Assembly (NCBI RefSeq): GCF_003265705.1
Contig: NW_020313168.1
Coordinates: 4,522,462-4,586,461 of the forward strand
Origin: Callorhinus ursinus
Taxonomy: Eukaryota; Chordata; Mammalia; Carnivora; Otariidae
DNA length: 64,000 nucleotides
Direction: 5' to 3'
How positions within the stretch are numbered: position 1 is the stretch's first letter; each line of letters opens with the position of its first letter. The notes below the pieces were generated by a model. The model worked only from the letters and a program-made list of their open reading frames with translations. It was not told the origin of the DNA and ran no database searches. Of the stretch, positions 23,901 to 35,100 are shown one piece after another. Made by a program: the position numbers and the translations under genes.

Positions 23901-24780
23901 TTTCCAGGCGTCTCTGCTGGGGCTTCTCCCCGCTCCCCGACTCTCGGCATCCTGTAGCTGGGCAGCAGTTGGCTGTCACCCCACCACCCCCCCGGGCCGA
24001 TGCCCTTCAGTGGGGCCGCCGCGGGGGCCGCCGCTCCTGACCGCCCTGGCCGTGGGGCTGTGACAGGAGCTGGCTGGCCCCGCAGTCCAGCCCGGACCTC
24101 ACGGCTCGGGCGTGAGGCACTAACCTGCTTTGCACGGGGGCCTGTGTTCACTGCTTTCTTTCAAACAGATAGTCACTCAAGCACCTAATGAGGGACTTCG
24201 AGTCTGGAAAAGATGGTGTCGACGCGTCTCTTCCCACCCCTCTCTGCTAAGAACGGCTACAGGCCCTGGGGATGATGCGAGAGGCAACCCAAAGGGGATG
24301 CTGAAGAGCAGAGGGAGAAGGTGAGGTGGTTGGGACCCCAAGACCGAGTCAGGAACAATTAGCCGCAAGGCATCGTAGGGCACCCTGCAGCCCCCGCACC
24401 CCCGGACCGAGGAACGCACTTCCCAAGCCCTGACCCAGCAACGGAAGGCTGCCGAGTAGGCTCATTCTCTCCTGGACCGAGCGAGAGGCTCGCAAAACAC
24501 CAGGCCTGCCAGGCAGAACCAGTCCGGGGAAGGACTAGGAGGCGCCCGACAAAAGTGGCCGGGCAAGGGCTTCCCTTACTCACCCAGAGACAGCCAGGGC
24601 CAAGGGAAGGCCCCCCACCAGAAGCACGGGCCCAGGGCTGCTCTCTGCCCCCGCAAGCTGGAGGTCCCCTCCCACCAAGCGGCACCAGGCGGCCGGGCCT
24701 TCGGTCCTCTCAGCAACACCTGGCCCGACGCCTGGCTCTGAATCAGCCCGGGACTGGGAATGCGGCCCACAAAGGTGCTG
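19850..24780. other. Intergenic, GC-rich, no gene recognised
   Basis: Contains a G12 run (20157-20168), a GT microsatellite, MIR-like pieces near 21600-21740 and 22480-22630, and a moderately CpG-rich stretch at about 23640-24070. Several open frames of 150-240 codons occur on both strands. They overlap each other in all frames, which is what high GC does, and none resembles a known protein. Confidence 0.5.
20954..20993 (+). repeat. (GT)n microsatellite
   Basis: About 17 GT units followed by gcgcgcg. Alternating purine-pyrimidine, so also Z-DNA-capable. Likely length-polymorphic. Confidence 0.95.
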
Positions 24781-24789
24781 AAGGAAACA

Positions 24790-25895
24790 GAGCTATGAAC
24801 TGTGAGCCCTAAATCTGGCAGAAGTACCCTTCAGGAACGACAGAGAAATAAAGACATCCTCTGATGGAAGAAAATGAAAGGAATTTTTGTGAGCAGACAT
24901 ATCCCTAAAGAATGGCTTAGAGGAAGCTCTTCATCCAGAAGGGAAATAATAAAAGAAGGAATCTTGAGCATCAGGAAGGAATCAGGAATAATGGAAAGAG
25001 CAGAAATGCGCTACGTACAACAGACTTTCCTCCTCGCGAGTTTTCTGAATCGGGTGTGGTGGGACAAAAGTTATAGGGCCCGTCTGATACTCCAGACATT
25101 TAAAAGAGGGGAGGGTAACGGGACCCCCACGGATGGAGTTGCGTAAGTTTCCACGTGAAATGCTAAAGCACCGGTGTCAGCATTTGGTGATACGTTATGT
25201 GTGTGGCCATACCCACGTTTGTATGGAAACGTACACAAAACTCTCGGAAACACCATAAAACCTCGACACGGGGTCCTAAAATATTGCCACAGGTGGCAAG
25301 GAAAGAGAAGCAGAGGAAGGAGAAGCCGATACACAGAAAACATACCCCAAAACCCTCACATACTAAAACGGCAGCCTTACGTGGTCTCGATCCGCTCACG
25401 AAAGGCAGAGACTGTCAGAGTGGAAAAAACGGGACCCAACCAGATGCTGCTTACAACACTTACTTCAAACCCAGTGACACTGGCGGACTGAAAGTAAGAA
25501 TGGAAAAAAGACGTGCCATGCCAATGACTTTTTTTTTAAAGCACGAGTGGCTATATTCATATGAAATAAAGCCCGCTTCAGAGCAGGGAAAATTACCAGA
25601 CACAAAGAGGGACGTTACATGGTGATAAAAAGATTAATTCACCAGAGACTTGGTAATCCCAAATCCGTGTGCGCACCAAGCCGCAGAGCCTCAAGATACA
25701 CAAAGCAGAAAACTAGCCGAGCTGAAAGGAGAAATGGACCCACAGGTACATCTGGGGACTTCAACACCTCCCCGCCCACCGCCAGCAACTGATGGAATAA
25801 CCGGACCGAAAATCGGCAAGGATACAAGTGAGGATGGCCCCATTCACCCCGGGATCTGGCCACAGATCCAGAAGGCGCCACCTGACAGGAGAAGA
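24790..25895 (+). mobile_element. Old L1M LINE fragment (inter-ORF to ORF2 endonuclease region)
   Basis: Left part: aataaagacatcctctgatg, gaatggcttagaggaagctc and aagaaggaatcttgagcatc match the L1M inter-ORF pattern. Right part: cacgagtggctatattcata, aattaccagacacaaagagg and ggggacttcaacacctcccc correspond to the ORF2 endonuclease coding region (GDFN-T type motif at the last phrase). Many stops and indels; dead. It continues after the SINE at 25.9-26.1 kb. Confidence 0.7.
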
Positions 25896-25902
25896 CATAC
25901 TT

Positions 25903-26126
25903 TTTTTTAAGATTTTATTTATTTATTTGAGAGAGAGAGAGAGCACAAACAGGGGGAGCAGCAGAGGGAGAGGGAGAGGGAGAAGCTCCGGGCTGGAAGC
26001 CGCTGGGGCAGGGAGGCCATCACCACGCTGAGCACGGAGCCCGAGGCGGGGCTCGATCCCAGGACCCTGGGATCATGACCTGAGCCGAAGGCAGACGCTT
26101 AACCGACTGAGCCACCCAGGCGCCCC
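25903..26126 (-). mobile_element. Carnivore SINE with a foreign 43-bp insert, nested in L1
   Basis: Reverse-orientation SINE: aagattttatttatttattt on the left, reverse head gactgagccacccaggcgcc on the right, flanked by aggagaagacata and aggagaagacaca (12 of 13 identical). It sits inside the ORF2-derived part of an L1M. Bases 25987-26029 are not SINE: they replace about 12 bp of the expected body between gagaagc and gagcacgg. They are the reverse complement, 42 of 43 identical, of 26526-26568. Confidence 0.92.
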
Positions 26127-26410
26127 AGGAGAAGACACATTTTGATCAAGTGCCCAGGGAACATTCACCAAGATCCACCTGTCCTGAGCCACCAAATAAA
26201 CCTCAGCACGTTCTTTGCCACTGAAATCACGCAGAACACGTTCTCTGACCATAATAGTACCAAACTGAAAATCAACGACAGAGAGACAAGGGGAAAATCT
26301 CTGAACACTTGCAAGTTAAACAACACACTTCTAGATAATCCAGGGTCAAAGAGGAAGTCTTGAAGGAAATGTAAGCACGGAGCCGAGTGAAAATAAATAT
26401 GCGGCGTGCC
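26127..26410 (+). mobile_element. Old L1M ORF2 fragment, continuation after the SINE
   Basis: Begins with the second target copy (aggagaagacaca) and continues tttgatcaagtgcccaggga, gaccataatagtaccaaact, gaaaatcaacgacagagaga and agttaaacaacacacttcta. These match the L1 ORF2 pattern between endonuclease and reverse transcriptase (FSDHNS and KLNNTLL are visible in the translation). Same insertion as the left fragment; non-coding now. Confidence 0.75.
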
Positions 26411-26525
26411 GAAGCGTACGGGGGGCAGCTGGGCGGGTGTCCAGGGGGCACTGCACGCGAACGTGAAGGAGGAGGCCTCCCGTCAAGTAGAGACGCGGGC
26501 GCATGTGGCGCGGGGTGCAGAGGTG

Positions 26526-26568
26526 AGCGTGGTGACGGCCTCCCTGCCCCAGCGGCTTCCAGCCCGGA
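26526..26568 (+). repeat. Source copy of the inverted 43-bp repeat
   Basis: agcgtggtgacggcctccct through agcccgga. Its reverse complement recurs at 25987-26029 with one mismatch. This copy lies in ordinary GC-rich non-repeat sequence, so it is more likely the template than the copy. Confidence 0.9.
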
Positions 26569-26689
26569 TGGACACAGAAGCAGGGACACAAAGACCACAC
26601 GTGCAGTGCGGTCGGGGGCTTCCGTCGGGGGTGGTGACGGGGTGCCAGGAGAGCACACTCGGCATCAAATCCGGGCTGGGGGAACCAAG

Positions 26690-26900
26690 GAAGGCTTCCC
26701 AGAGGAGGCGATAGTGAGCTGAGCCCTGGCAGCTGAGGGGAGAGCCTCACCTGGGGAGAGGGCACTCTGTGCTCAGGGAGGGACACCCCCTCCCAGGGTG
26801 CCGAGGGGAAGGAGAAGGTGGCCCATGAGGGCACAGTCGGTGGGGGGCCAGGGCAGGAGGGGCCTTCCGAGACCCGTGGAGGAGTTTGGGCTGGACCCTG
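26690..26900 (+). repeat. L2-type fragment
   Basis: Has ggaaggcttcccagaggagg, gatagtgagctgagccctgg and gaggggccttccgagacccg, in the order expected from L2 3' regions. Diverged. Confidence 0.45.
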
Positions 26901-27005
26901 AGGCGGCTGCGTTTGCAAATCCTTCTTCCCCTTGCACAGGCTGCTTTCACTCGGTCAGATGCTTCCTTTGCTGTGGAGCCCCAGGAGGGAGAGGGCTCTG
27001 TGCTT

Positions 27006-27052
27006 GGTGTGGCCCACCCTGATAATCTCCCTATTTCAAGGTGAGCTGCCTG
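27006..27052 (+). repeat. LTR-like repeat scrap
   Basis: tggcccaccctgataatctc then cctatttcaaggtgagctg is nearly identical to part of a common ERVL-type mammalian repeat (ccaggataatctccctatttcaaggtcagctga). Only about 45 bp are recognisable. Confidence 0.5.
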
Positions 27053-27799
27053 GGGAACCCAAGGACACCTGCTAGCCTGTCAGAGCCATGTCTACACTGA
27101 CACTTGGCTGCACAACTGAGAGCAGGTGACAGCACAGCAGGGCTGGGAGTCGGGACACCTTGGGATTCTGCCTCCATGCACTGAGTGGAGGAGGCCCATG
27201 ACTTTCGGCCGAGGGCATCGGCTAAGCCATCTGCGATAATGAAGCTGTTTATCAAGATGGTAGGATCTGGGCCAAAGGAGCAGAGCGAGCCCGTCCCAAA
27301 GCCCTGGGGAGGGTGCTGGAGACTGAGTCGGGTGGGGAGCACTGGCCTCTGGGGGCGGGAGGGCAGGATCGAGCCGGGGCGTGCGGCCCGTGCCTGGGAT
27401 TCAGCACCCAGGGGCATCAGTGGGGGCCACCTCGGAGGGCCGCGGCGTAGGTGGTCCCACCCAGTTTAGGAAGAGGGTAAGGGAGGATGGGGGATGGGAA
27501 GCCCCAGGTGACAAGTCAGTGCCCTCGTGAGGAGCGTCCACAAGATGGCCTTGCTGCATCGGAGCCTTGACCGGCTTCCGGGTCTGTCCCTGGGCTGACA
27601 GACAAGGGTCCTGGCAGCCGTCTGTGAGCACGGCAGACAGGGGTCCTGCCACCATGCTGCTCAGAGCCCGGCTCAGCATCTTCCTGGGAGGAGCACTTGT
27701 GGAGGAGTCCAGGCAAACACAATAAGAAATGGGCCTTTGGTACACCCTCTGACCTCGCCCCTTCTTCACAGCTCTCTGACCCTCATGATGAACTCAAAA

Positions 27800-28165
27800 C
27801 TGTGCAGTTAAAGGTTTGGGTCATTACACAGGGCAGGTGAACAAGACACAAGTGACCTCTTTAGGAGCTCACAGACTGGGGTGGCAGGGAAGGTAAACCT
27901 GGGCCAGGTAAGCAACCTGGCGAGAACTAAAATGGGGGATATGGGTTGCTAGCTGAGCACAGAGCAGGAGCACCCACCCTAATGTGGAGGGGTCAGAGAA
28001 GGCTTCCTGGCGGAGGTGGCATTTAAGTGAAGGTCCTCTGTTTAGGCAAAGCAGAGAAAGCCACGGGAGACTGGAGCCAACGAGCCTGGGCCAGAATCCC
28101 AGGCCCTCCGCCTACTGGTTGCAACTTCTCTGGGCCTGTTTCCCATCTTTAAGCCGGAGAAGGAA
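27800..28165 (+). repeat. L2/MIR-type fragments
   Basis: Left: gaacaagacacaagtgacct, ggagctcacagactggggtg, gaaggcttcctggcggaggt and ggcatttaagtgaaggtcct fit an L2 3' region. Right (about 28080-28160): ctactggttgcaacttctct and gggcctgtttcccatcttta fit MIR. Both old and broken. Confidence 0.5.
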
Positions 28166-28430
28166 CAGCCTTGGCTGCCTGTGTGAGGGCTGCAGGGCAG
28201 TGACCCTCCACCTGATAGAATGAGGCTCACTAAAGACCAGTCCTGGCGGGAGCGTCCACTGAACACCCCAAGCCCAGCTCTGGGTGTTGGACCCCTACCC
28301 ATGCTGCCCAGGTCTCCCGGCCTCGGTCCTTCCTTCAGGAATTCCCAGGATGTCACAAGCCCAGGGGGAGGACTAGGTGTTGCCTCTCACCCTCCCTTGG
28401 GCCGGGTCTGGACGGCCTGCTGCCTGCGTT

Positions 28431-28444
28431 CCAGCAGGTGGCGC
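28431..28444 (+). promoter_or_regulatory. CTCF-type motif, perfect core match
   Basis: ccagcaggtggcgc matches all 14 positions of the CTCF core CCASYAGRKGGCRS. It lies about 20 kb upstream of the SEPTIN9 promoter and 12 kb downstream of the SEC14L1 poly(A) site. Occupancy cannot be judged from sequence. Confidence 0.5.
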
Positions 28445-28507
28445 TGTGGCCCATGGGAACTTGGCCAGGCAGCTCCCGAGGGTGGAGCGGGGACCTTCAG
28501 AGAAGGT

Positions 28508-28660
28508 GGGACAGGGAGTGGGGACATACATGGACACGCGTGCACACGTACAGACACACACTATACACGTGCATACAGACGTGTGCACATGCACACGCAT
28601 GCAGACATGTGCACGTGCACAGAACCCGCCCCACCCACACACACCCCCCCAGACCGAAGG
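28508..28660 (+). repeat. CA/GT-rich alternating purine-pyrimidine tract
   Basis: Interrupted series of acacgcgtgcacacgtacag type, including cacatgcacacgcatgcaga and catgtgcacgtgcac, ending in a cacacacaccccccc run. Low complexity, Z-DNA-capable. It generates spurious CTCVH/HTHTH-type open frames on both strands. Confidence 0.85.
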
Positions 28661-31600
28661 CTGGGGTGGGGAAGCGGGGTCCCTGGGTGTGCAGGTGCAC
28701 TGTGGCTGGCTCGAGTGCCACGCACGCGGGGAGCCAAGTGCCGTACGTCTGCAGGCAGCTTTCTAAGACCAGGGGTCCCCGACCACCGAGCAAGGGCCGC
28801 TGGAGAAGGGAACCAGGGAGAGTCAGGCGCCCTGGGAGGCCCTGTCCACCCCGGTTCTGCTTGGGGGCTGCAGTCTTGGGAGCAAGAGGTGAGCCGCCCC
28901 TGCCACCCTCCGGTCCTGCCTGGGCCGTGGGCCATCCCTGCGCCCTGCCGACCAGAGCCTTGCTGGAGGTCAGGAGGCTCTCAGCCCTGCACAGCCTGGG
29001 CAGTGGGGTCTGGGACCTGGGACCACAGGCGCCCTCACCACCGCCTCCCCGGGCTTCTCGGCCTTGACGATGACGCCTCCAGGGCAGCTTTGCCTGCAGG
29101 ATCTCACTGGACCCGGAGAGGCTTTCGTTCATTAGCCGCCCCAAATGCAGTGGGTGCCAAGGGTGTGCTGGGCAAGAGGAGGACCAGCCCCGGGGAACCC
29201 GCCAGGCCGGCTGCTCAGACCCGGGCTCCACCAGCGCACTTCACGGCTCGAACGGGCCCAGAGAAGCTGCGGCTCCTGGCGGCTCCACGCGTGTCCCTTC
29301 CACACACACCGTCTCGCGCCATCCTGGGGGAGAGGCCGTGCAGGGCTCAGCTGGAAGTCCTCCCATTCACAGGAGCTGGCCTTTCGGGAGGCACCACCCA
29401 AATGTGCCATTTCTGGGCTTTTCTCTTTTTGGGGGGGGTGCTTTTCACTTCTGCGTCCTGCACGACCCGCCCTACGGGCTCCAATGTCACATGGTGAGTC
29501 ACCTCCCAATCCCTCCTGACCGGCCTTTCCCCCCCCACAATGTCCTTCCCGCCCTGCCAATCTGTCCCCCGAGTGTCCTCCAGCCGGTGGAGACTGTGCA
29601 CTTCGGTCCAACCTGCTGAGAGCTGGAGGCAGAAGTGCGGGCTGGGGGTCCCCGGGGCCCAGTCCCCGCCCGAGCAGCCAGCCGATTGGGGGTCTATCTC
29701 AGCCCGCAGCTTAGTCCCCGAGCCTCCTCTTCTCCCTGTGGCCTGCACGGCCGTCTGTTGGGGGTCCCAGCGACAGAAGCAGATCTGCGCCCCTGCTCAT
29801 TGCGGGAGCTGACTGATCGGTCATTATCCGGGAGCTGCGGCAGGTAGGGCGGGGGACACAGAGGCTGCCATGTCCTGCCCTCTGCGTGCGCCCCTGCAGC
29901 TGAAGTGTCTTCCGGGCTTCCCCTTCAGAGCGAGCCTCCCTGCACTGCAGGCTCACTTGGGGCCCCCGGCCGGGCAGCGGGCTGGGACTCTGACCTCACC
30001 CACCCAAGCTAGCGCTCTGGACCACACGGTCTGCAGCCCCAGAGGGCCTGGAGACCCAGCCCCCTGCCCCCACAGCCTTCTCGCGCACCTAAGGACCTCG
30101 ATCATCTACCTTCAGCCATCCCTCCATTCAGCCGCTCCCACCTGTTGGACATTCTTCTGGACTCTGGAGCCATAGCACTGAACACAGCAAATGAGGTCCC
30201 TGTTCTCATGGGGTGTGAATCTGGTGGGGACAGACACCTGGGGCACTTAGGAGGAGAGTGCCAAAGTGCCTGGATGGGCGGTGCCATTTGGGTAAGGTAG
30301 TCAGAGGAGGGACTGCCATGCCAACACCTGGGAGAGAATACCACAGACGGGGAGGTGGCAGGTGCAAAGGCCCTGGGGCAGAGACCAACCTGACTTGCTC
30401 TGGCAGTGGGCCCATCCAGGACCGCAGCTGCAGGGCCGCCGCCGGGTGTCGCTGGGTGCCCAGGCAGGCCGAGGTTTGCTCTCCCACCTGTCTTCCCCTG
30501 GCACCAAAACCATCTCCATTGGCTGTGAAAGGATGCTGGAGGACAGCACAGCAGAGCAGAGAGCCCGTGACCCCACCAGGCTGGTCTGGGGCTGGACGAG
30601 GGCAGCGGCCCCAGGGTCCCAGCCGCAGCCCAGAGCCCTGGAGGTTCCGGGCCACTTGTGATCACCTCTGAGTGTCTGACTGCAAGGCCTTGAGTCAGCC
30701 TGGCATCACTGTCATTATCTGCCTTCTCCGTGGCTGATCGTTCCAGAACTCTTCCCATGGACAGGCCAGGCCCGATGCATGCAAGCTCACCTCATCCGGA
30801 GAATAACCCTCCTGAGATTTAGATTTAGGTCTGAGCGCCTCCCCAGAGCTGAGGGCTCGGGCTCCCCGGGTTTCCCTGGCTCCTGGCAGGAAAATGAGCC
30901 ACATCGGGGCCGTGTGCATCTTGGCCGGCAGACATGCAGCAAGGCTGCAGTCAAGAGGCAGGTCCCACACCGCATCCCAAAGGAGACAGGAAACCAGGCT
31001 GAAAACAGAGCCAGTGTTTGCTCCTTTGAGTGTAACATCCCCCGACTCGCATATTGTGTGCCAGAGCTGCTAACTCTAGGACTGGAGAATCCACTGCATG
31101 AAAGAATCTATGTATCCTGTTCTAATACAGACAAACTCAGTCCTTAGGCTGTGTCTGACCACCCCCCCCAACACACACCCTGCTCCTACCCCACCTCCAA
31201 ATAAATGTGTTGGTGCTTTAGGAAAATTCCACACCGTGCTGAATTTCATTTATTAAACGCCAAATGAGGAAGTAATCACCAGGGGAATCTGGCATCACAG
31301 AAGGATTCTTCTTGGGGGTTCCTTTCAACAGCCTTTCCCAGAACACATCTGAACACACGGTCTGGTGTCCTGGGAAGGTGTTTATTGAGCAGACTGTGGG
31401 CCACTGTCTCACAAGAGGAGCATGTCATGCACTTGGAGTCTGAGGTATTTATCGGTGACGATGATGAAGGCACCACTGTGAAGCTTAAGCAAAACCGCCA
31501 GTCTGGAGGGAACTTCTTCACTGTCGTCCAAATGTCCAGGCTCCCCAGCTGGAAGGCTGTGTTCTCTGTGCAGGATCGGGTGGGAGCAGGTCTGTGCTGG

Positions 31601-31760
31601 GGCCTGGCACTCAAACGCTCTCGGCTCTCTGCATTGCCAAGGAGGTTAATTTTCTGACCTGCCTGCGCATTCACGATCCCCCCCATGATTTCCGGGGGAG
31701 AACTGGACCCTGGAGGAAGTCCAGTTATACCTTCTGTTAAATTCGCATCTGCGGCTGCGT
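28660..31760. other. Intergenic, no gene recognised
   Basis: GC-rich unique sequence with an L2-like segment around 30130-30400 (gcactgaacacagcaaatga, ggtccctgttctcatggggt, aggtgcaaaggccctggggc). Around 31249-31254 and 31381-31386 tttatt occurs twice, giving AATAAA on the minus strand. No open frame resembles a known protein. Confidence 0.45.
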
Positions 31761-31764
31761 TCGC

Positions 31765-31904
31765 AACGGACCGAGCACCAACCTGGGAGGCCAGGGCGAG
31801 AGGTCAAACCCCGGCTCCACCACCACGGACTCGCTGTGTTACTTTGAGCAAACGTCTCAACCTCCCTGGGCCTCAGTTTCTTCCCCCCAGTCCTAAGATG
31901 TTGG
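31765..31904 (+). repeat. MIR fragment
   Basis: gaggtcaaaccccggctcca, ccaccacggactcgctgtgt, tactttgagcaaacgtctca, then acctccctgggcctcagttt. This is the classic MIR order (cggctctgccacttactagctgtgtgaccttgggcaagt, cctcagtttc). Immediately left of the MER20. Confidence 0.75.
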
Positions 31905-32127
31905 ATCAGAACCATGATTCTCACCAGGGATGGTCTTACCCACCCAGGGGACAGTGAGGAGTGTCTGGAGACACGGTTGGTTGTCACAACTAGGGGATGC
32001 CAGTGGCATCGAGAGGGGAGAGGCCAGGGATACCACGGCACATCCCACAGTGCACTAGACAGCTTGCACAGCAAGGGATTATCCCGCCCAGAATGTCAAC
32101 AGTGCCGAGGTCGAGGGACCCTGGGGT
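31905..32127 (+). mobile_element. MER20 (hAT-Charlie DNA transposon relic)
   Basis: Nearly full length at about 220 bp: cagggatggtcttacccacc, caggggacagtgaggagtgt, ctggagacacggttggttgt, cacaactaggggatgccagt, aggccagggataccacggca, attatcccgcccagaatgtc and aacagtgccgaggtcgaggg. Non-autonomous and without coding capacity. Known biology: some MER20 copies act as enhancers or insulators in the eutherian endometrium; nothing here proves that for this copy. Confidence 0.85.
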
Positions 32128-35100
32128 AGACCAACCCCCGCCCATTCCAAGTCCAGATCGGGCTGTGAGGACAACGGCACAGGTCATGTCTTACTGGGCA
32201 GAACACAAACTGGGGAAGTGGAAAAGGTTCACTGCCCTTTCTCCACGGTCCTTGAGGCCTTCCAGGGAGCCTTGGTGACGGCTCTCAGGAGCTTCCTCCG
32301 CTCTGGGAAGAGCGGAGAACAGTGAGGGCAGACAGCCGAGAGGCCAGAGTGCCCCAGGCGGGATCCTCAGAGTGTCGGTGACCTCTGTCTGTGCATTTCC
32401 TTAGCGGTGGCGGCTGGTCGGGCACCTGGAGACAGGTCGGGGCCCCTGCAGGAGGCCACCACAATGCCCCTGAAACTGATCCATGTTCACTTCGTGCTTC
32501 CAGACGCAGAGAAACCCATCTTCGTCTTCTACTGACGGCCGGTGCGCCCCTTCCAGACGTGCACTAGGAGCCAGAGCCGGCACGGGGGGCGCACCTCGGC
32601 CAGAGGCCCCGAACGTCCGGCCCCCGCGCGAGCAGGCTGGCGCCCCGGCAGGTGCAGAGAAGCGCTCCCCGCTCACAGTCCGCATCTTCTCTTGTGATTT
32701 TCCAAACCAAACAGCCTCTTGGGAGGCACGCTGAAGTGCTTAAAAATGAGGCAATAAAATAAATCACTGGTTCTCGGAAAACAGCCTGTGGGTTATTAGG
32801 CTGCGTGCTTCTGCTGAGTAAACGCTGTCCCCGCGTGCTGACAGCAGGGCCCAGGGACGCCGTCCACGTGAGGGCGCTCTCGGCCATCAGGGAAGGTGTG
32901 CGGGGCGGACGCCCAGGCTCGCAGGCTTCAGGGCTGCAATTTATTCCTGCAATATTTCAACACTTAGAACTGCCTCGATGTCCACCAGCAGCTGCCCAGC
33001 TGGCCCTGGATCTCCCAGCTACCTGCGGCCGTCCACCCCGGCCTCCCTGCCCCGACCAGCCACAGTCCCTAAGCATGTCTCAAGAGAGTTTTTGTGGGTT
33101 TTTTAAGATTTTATTTTTAAGTCATCTCCACACCCAACAGGGGGCTCGAACTCACAACCCCGAGATCAAGAGTCACACATCCCACCGCCTGAGCCATCTG
33201 GGCACCCCCAAGAGGGTTCTGAAGAGCTGGAAGTGAGTTTTGTCCTACAGCCACCAAACCTGGAGAACGATTTAGGACTAACCAAGTCATTACGTCACTC
33301 TTGACACAAAACCCAACATCAGGTGCATCAGACATTTACATGTAAATGTAAAAAAAATAAAACCACGGAAGAACCTGAAGAAACTGTAGGAGAGTTTCAC
33401 GTGGGGAAGTCCTGAGTAAGATGTAAAACCCAGACGCTGTTCAGGAAAGGAAAAGAAATTTGATGTCATAAGGATTAAAATGTTCTACTCAAAACCAAAG
33501 AGCCCAAGCCACGTGACAAGACCGCTGCTCCCATCTCATTCAGAGCTGGAGCCGCAAGCTGGTGGCCTCGCCGGAGCCACAAGGCCTTTTGGGGCCTGGC
33601 CGCCCCGCCCACCCCCCCACCCCCACTGGCCTCACGCCTATTTGCGCTTGGTCCTGCAGGGGTGACGGCAAACCCTGACATCACAGACGCATTTACTTCC
33701 TACTTGCACGAGGCCCCTGAGGGTCAGGCAGCCCCCCGAGGCTGCAGCCACACCACACGGCGACACCGACCCAGGCGGTCCTGGGGAAGCGCTCCCCCAC
33801 GCCCAGAGGTGACATTGCCCGTTGGCCGGAGCCGTCCCGGCGAGGTCCGCGTGGTTGCGGCGCCTCGTGAACTGAGGTCTCTCCACCACAGCCCTCCTGC
33901 TGAACATACGTGTCCTGTGGCCTCTGTGTTAGCGCCTCCCTCGTTCTAGAACGTTCTCCCGGAAATCTGCTAGGCTGGCTCCCTCACGTCCTTCGAGTGA
34001 GGCCTTTCCTGCTCACCCGGTTGAAGACCGCGACCCCCCATCCCACCCCATCATCCTGCCCCTCGCCACGCTTACTTTCCTCCCGGCACACGTCACCATG
34101 TGGGACAACAGTCAGGAGAACGGAGATCATCTTCGCTGTTTCAAACAAAAGGATGTAATATAGGAAGCAGGCTCCCTGGGTTTAGAAGGGGAAAGGGGGG
34201 ACTCCCATCTGTAAGAAGCAGCCACTGGCTGCTTACCCAGCAGCCGCGTGGCTTCTGGAAGCTGGGGCTGCAGGGTGGGACACATGAGCAGCTGCAGGGC
34301 CCGGGGGGGTGGGGGGCGCAGTCTGGGGGGGCCACACCACCAAGCCAGCCCCTACCCCGACCCCATGAAGAACCTTCCAGTCTAGAATGGGGCAACAGGC
34401 CAGTTCCACAAAGGTCTTGGGGTTGCAGAGTCCGTGCAGGGTTCACAGGAACACGAAGAGCTTCCTGAGGTCTCCTTCCCAGGGAGGGGGGAAGGGGGTC
34501 AGGGTTCCAGGTGCTGGGAACAGCAGGGACAAAGGCCTGGGGGCCAAGCAAGTGTGGGAATGGAGCAGGGCAGGGGGCCCAGGAGGCCCAAGTCCACTGC
34601 TAGTCCAGGCTCAGCTCAGCTCCATGGACAAACGACAGTGCCTCTAGGAAAAGGGATTTGCACGGGTTCTGCTGGGGAGCTTTAGACATGACTTTCAGAG
34701 TCAACAAAGAATAAATTAATTTATCCATGTGCTCCTTCGGAGAACACTCACACTGGGGCCCAGTCGGAGGCCATGAGTAAAGGGGGCAAGTGAGGGTCTG
34801 GCCCATAGGTCTGCCCTCTGCACTCCCAGGACGGGGAGGGGCACCTGCCACCATCATGAGCCTGCTCTCCCTGGGCCGGCCCTGTCTTTCTGCCCAGCCT
34901 CTGTGGGCTCCCTCCAAGCCCTCCTTGGGCGGGGGGCCACAGGGAGGGCTGAAGCCAGAGATTCTGTGGCATAGGGTGAGTGTCACTTAGGCAGAAAAGT
35001 AAATATAAGGAGAGATGCACTGGAGGTAGAAGGGTATGGAGGAGACGCCCCAGAGGGCAGTGGGGCAGCTCAGAAACAGTATGGCCTGAGCTCAATCCCT

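Noticed and set aside
23321..24151. Overlapping open frames of about 240 codons on both strands
   Set aside because: Frames are open on both strands at once in a CpG-rich stretch, and none has a recognisable domain.
28220..29497. 425-codon open frame on the plus strand
   Set aside because: GC-rich, low-complexity product, overlaps other long open frames on both strands and crosses a CA-repeat; no recognisable domain. Best explained by base composition.
31385..31657. 90-codon open frame LESEVFIGDDDEGTTVKLK... considered as a processed pseudogene
   Set aside because: I could not match it to any known protein, and no A-tail or target duplication is visible.
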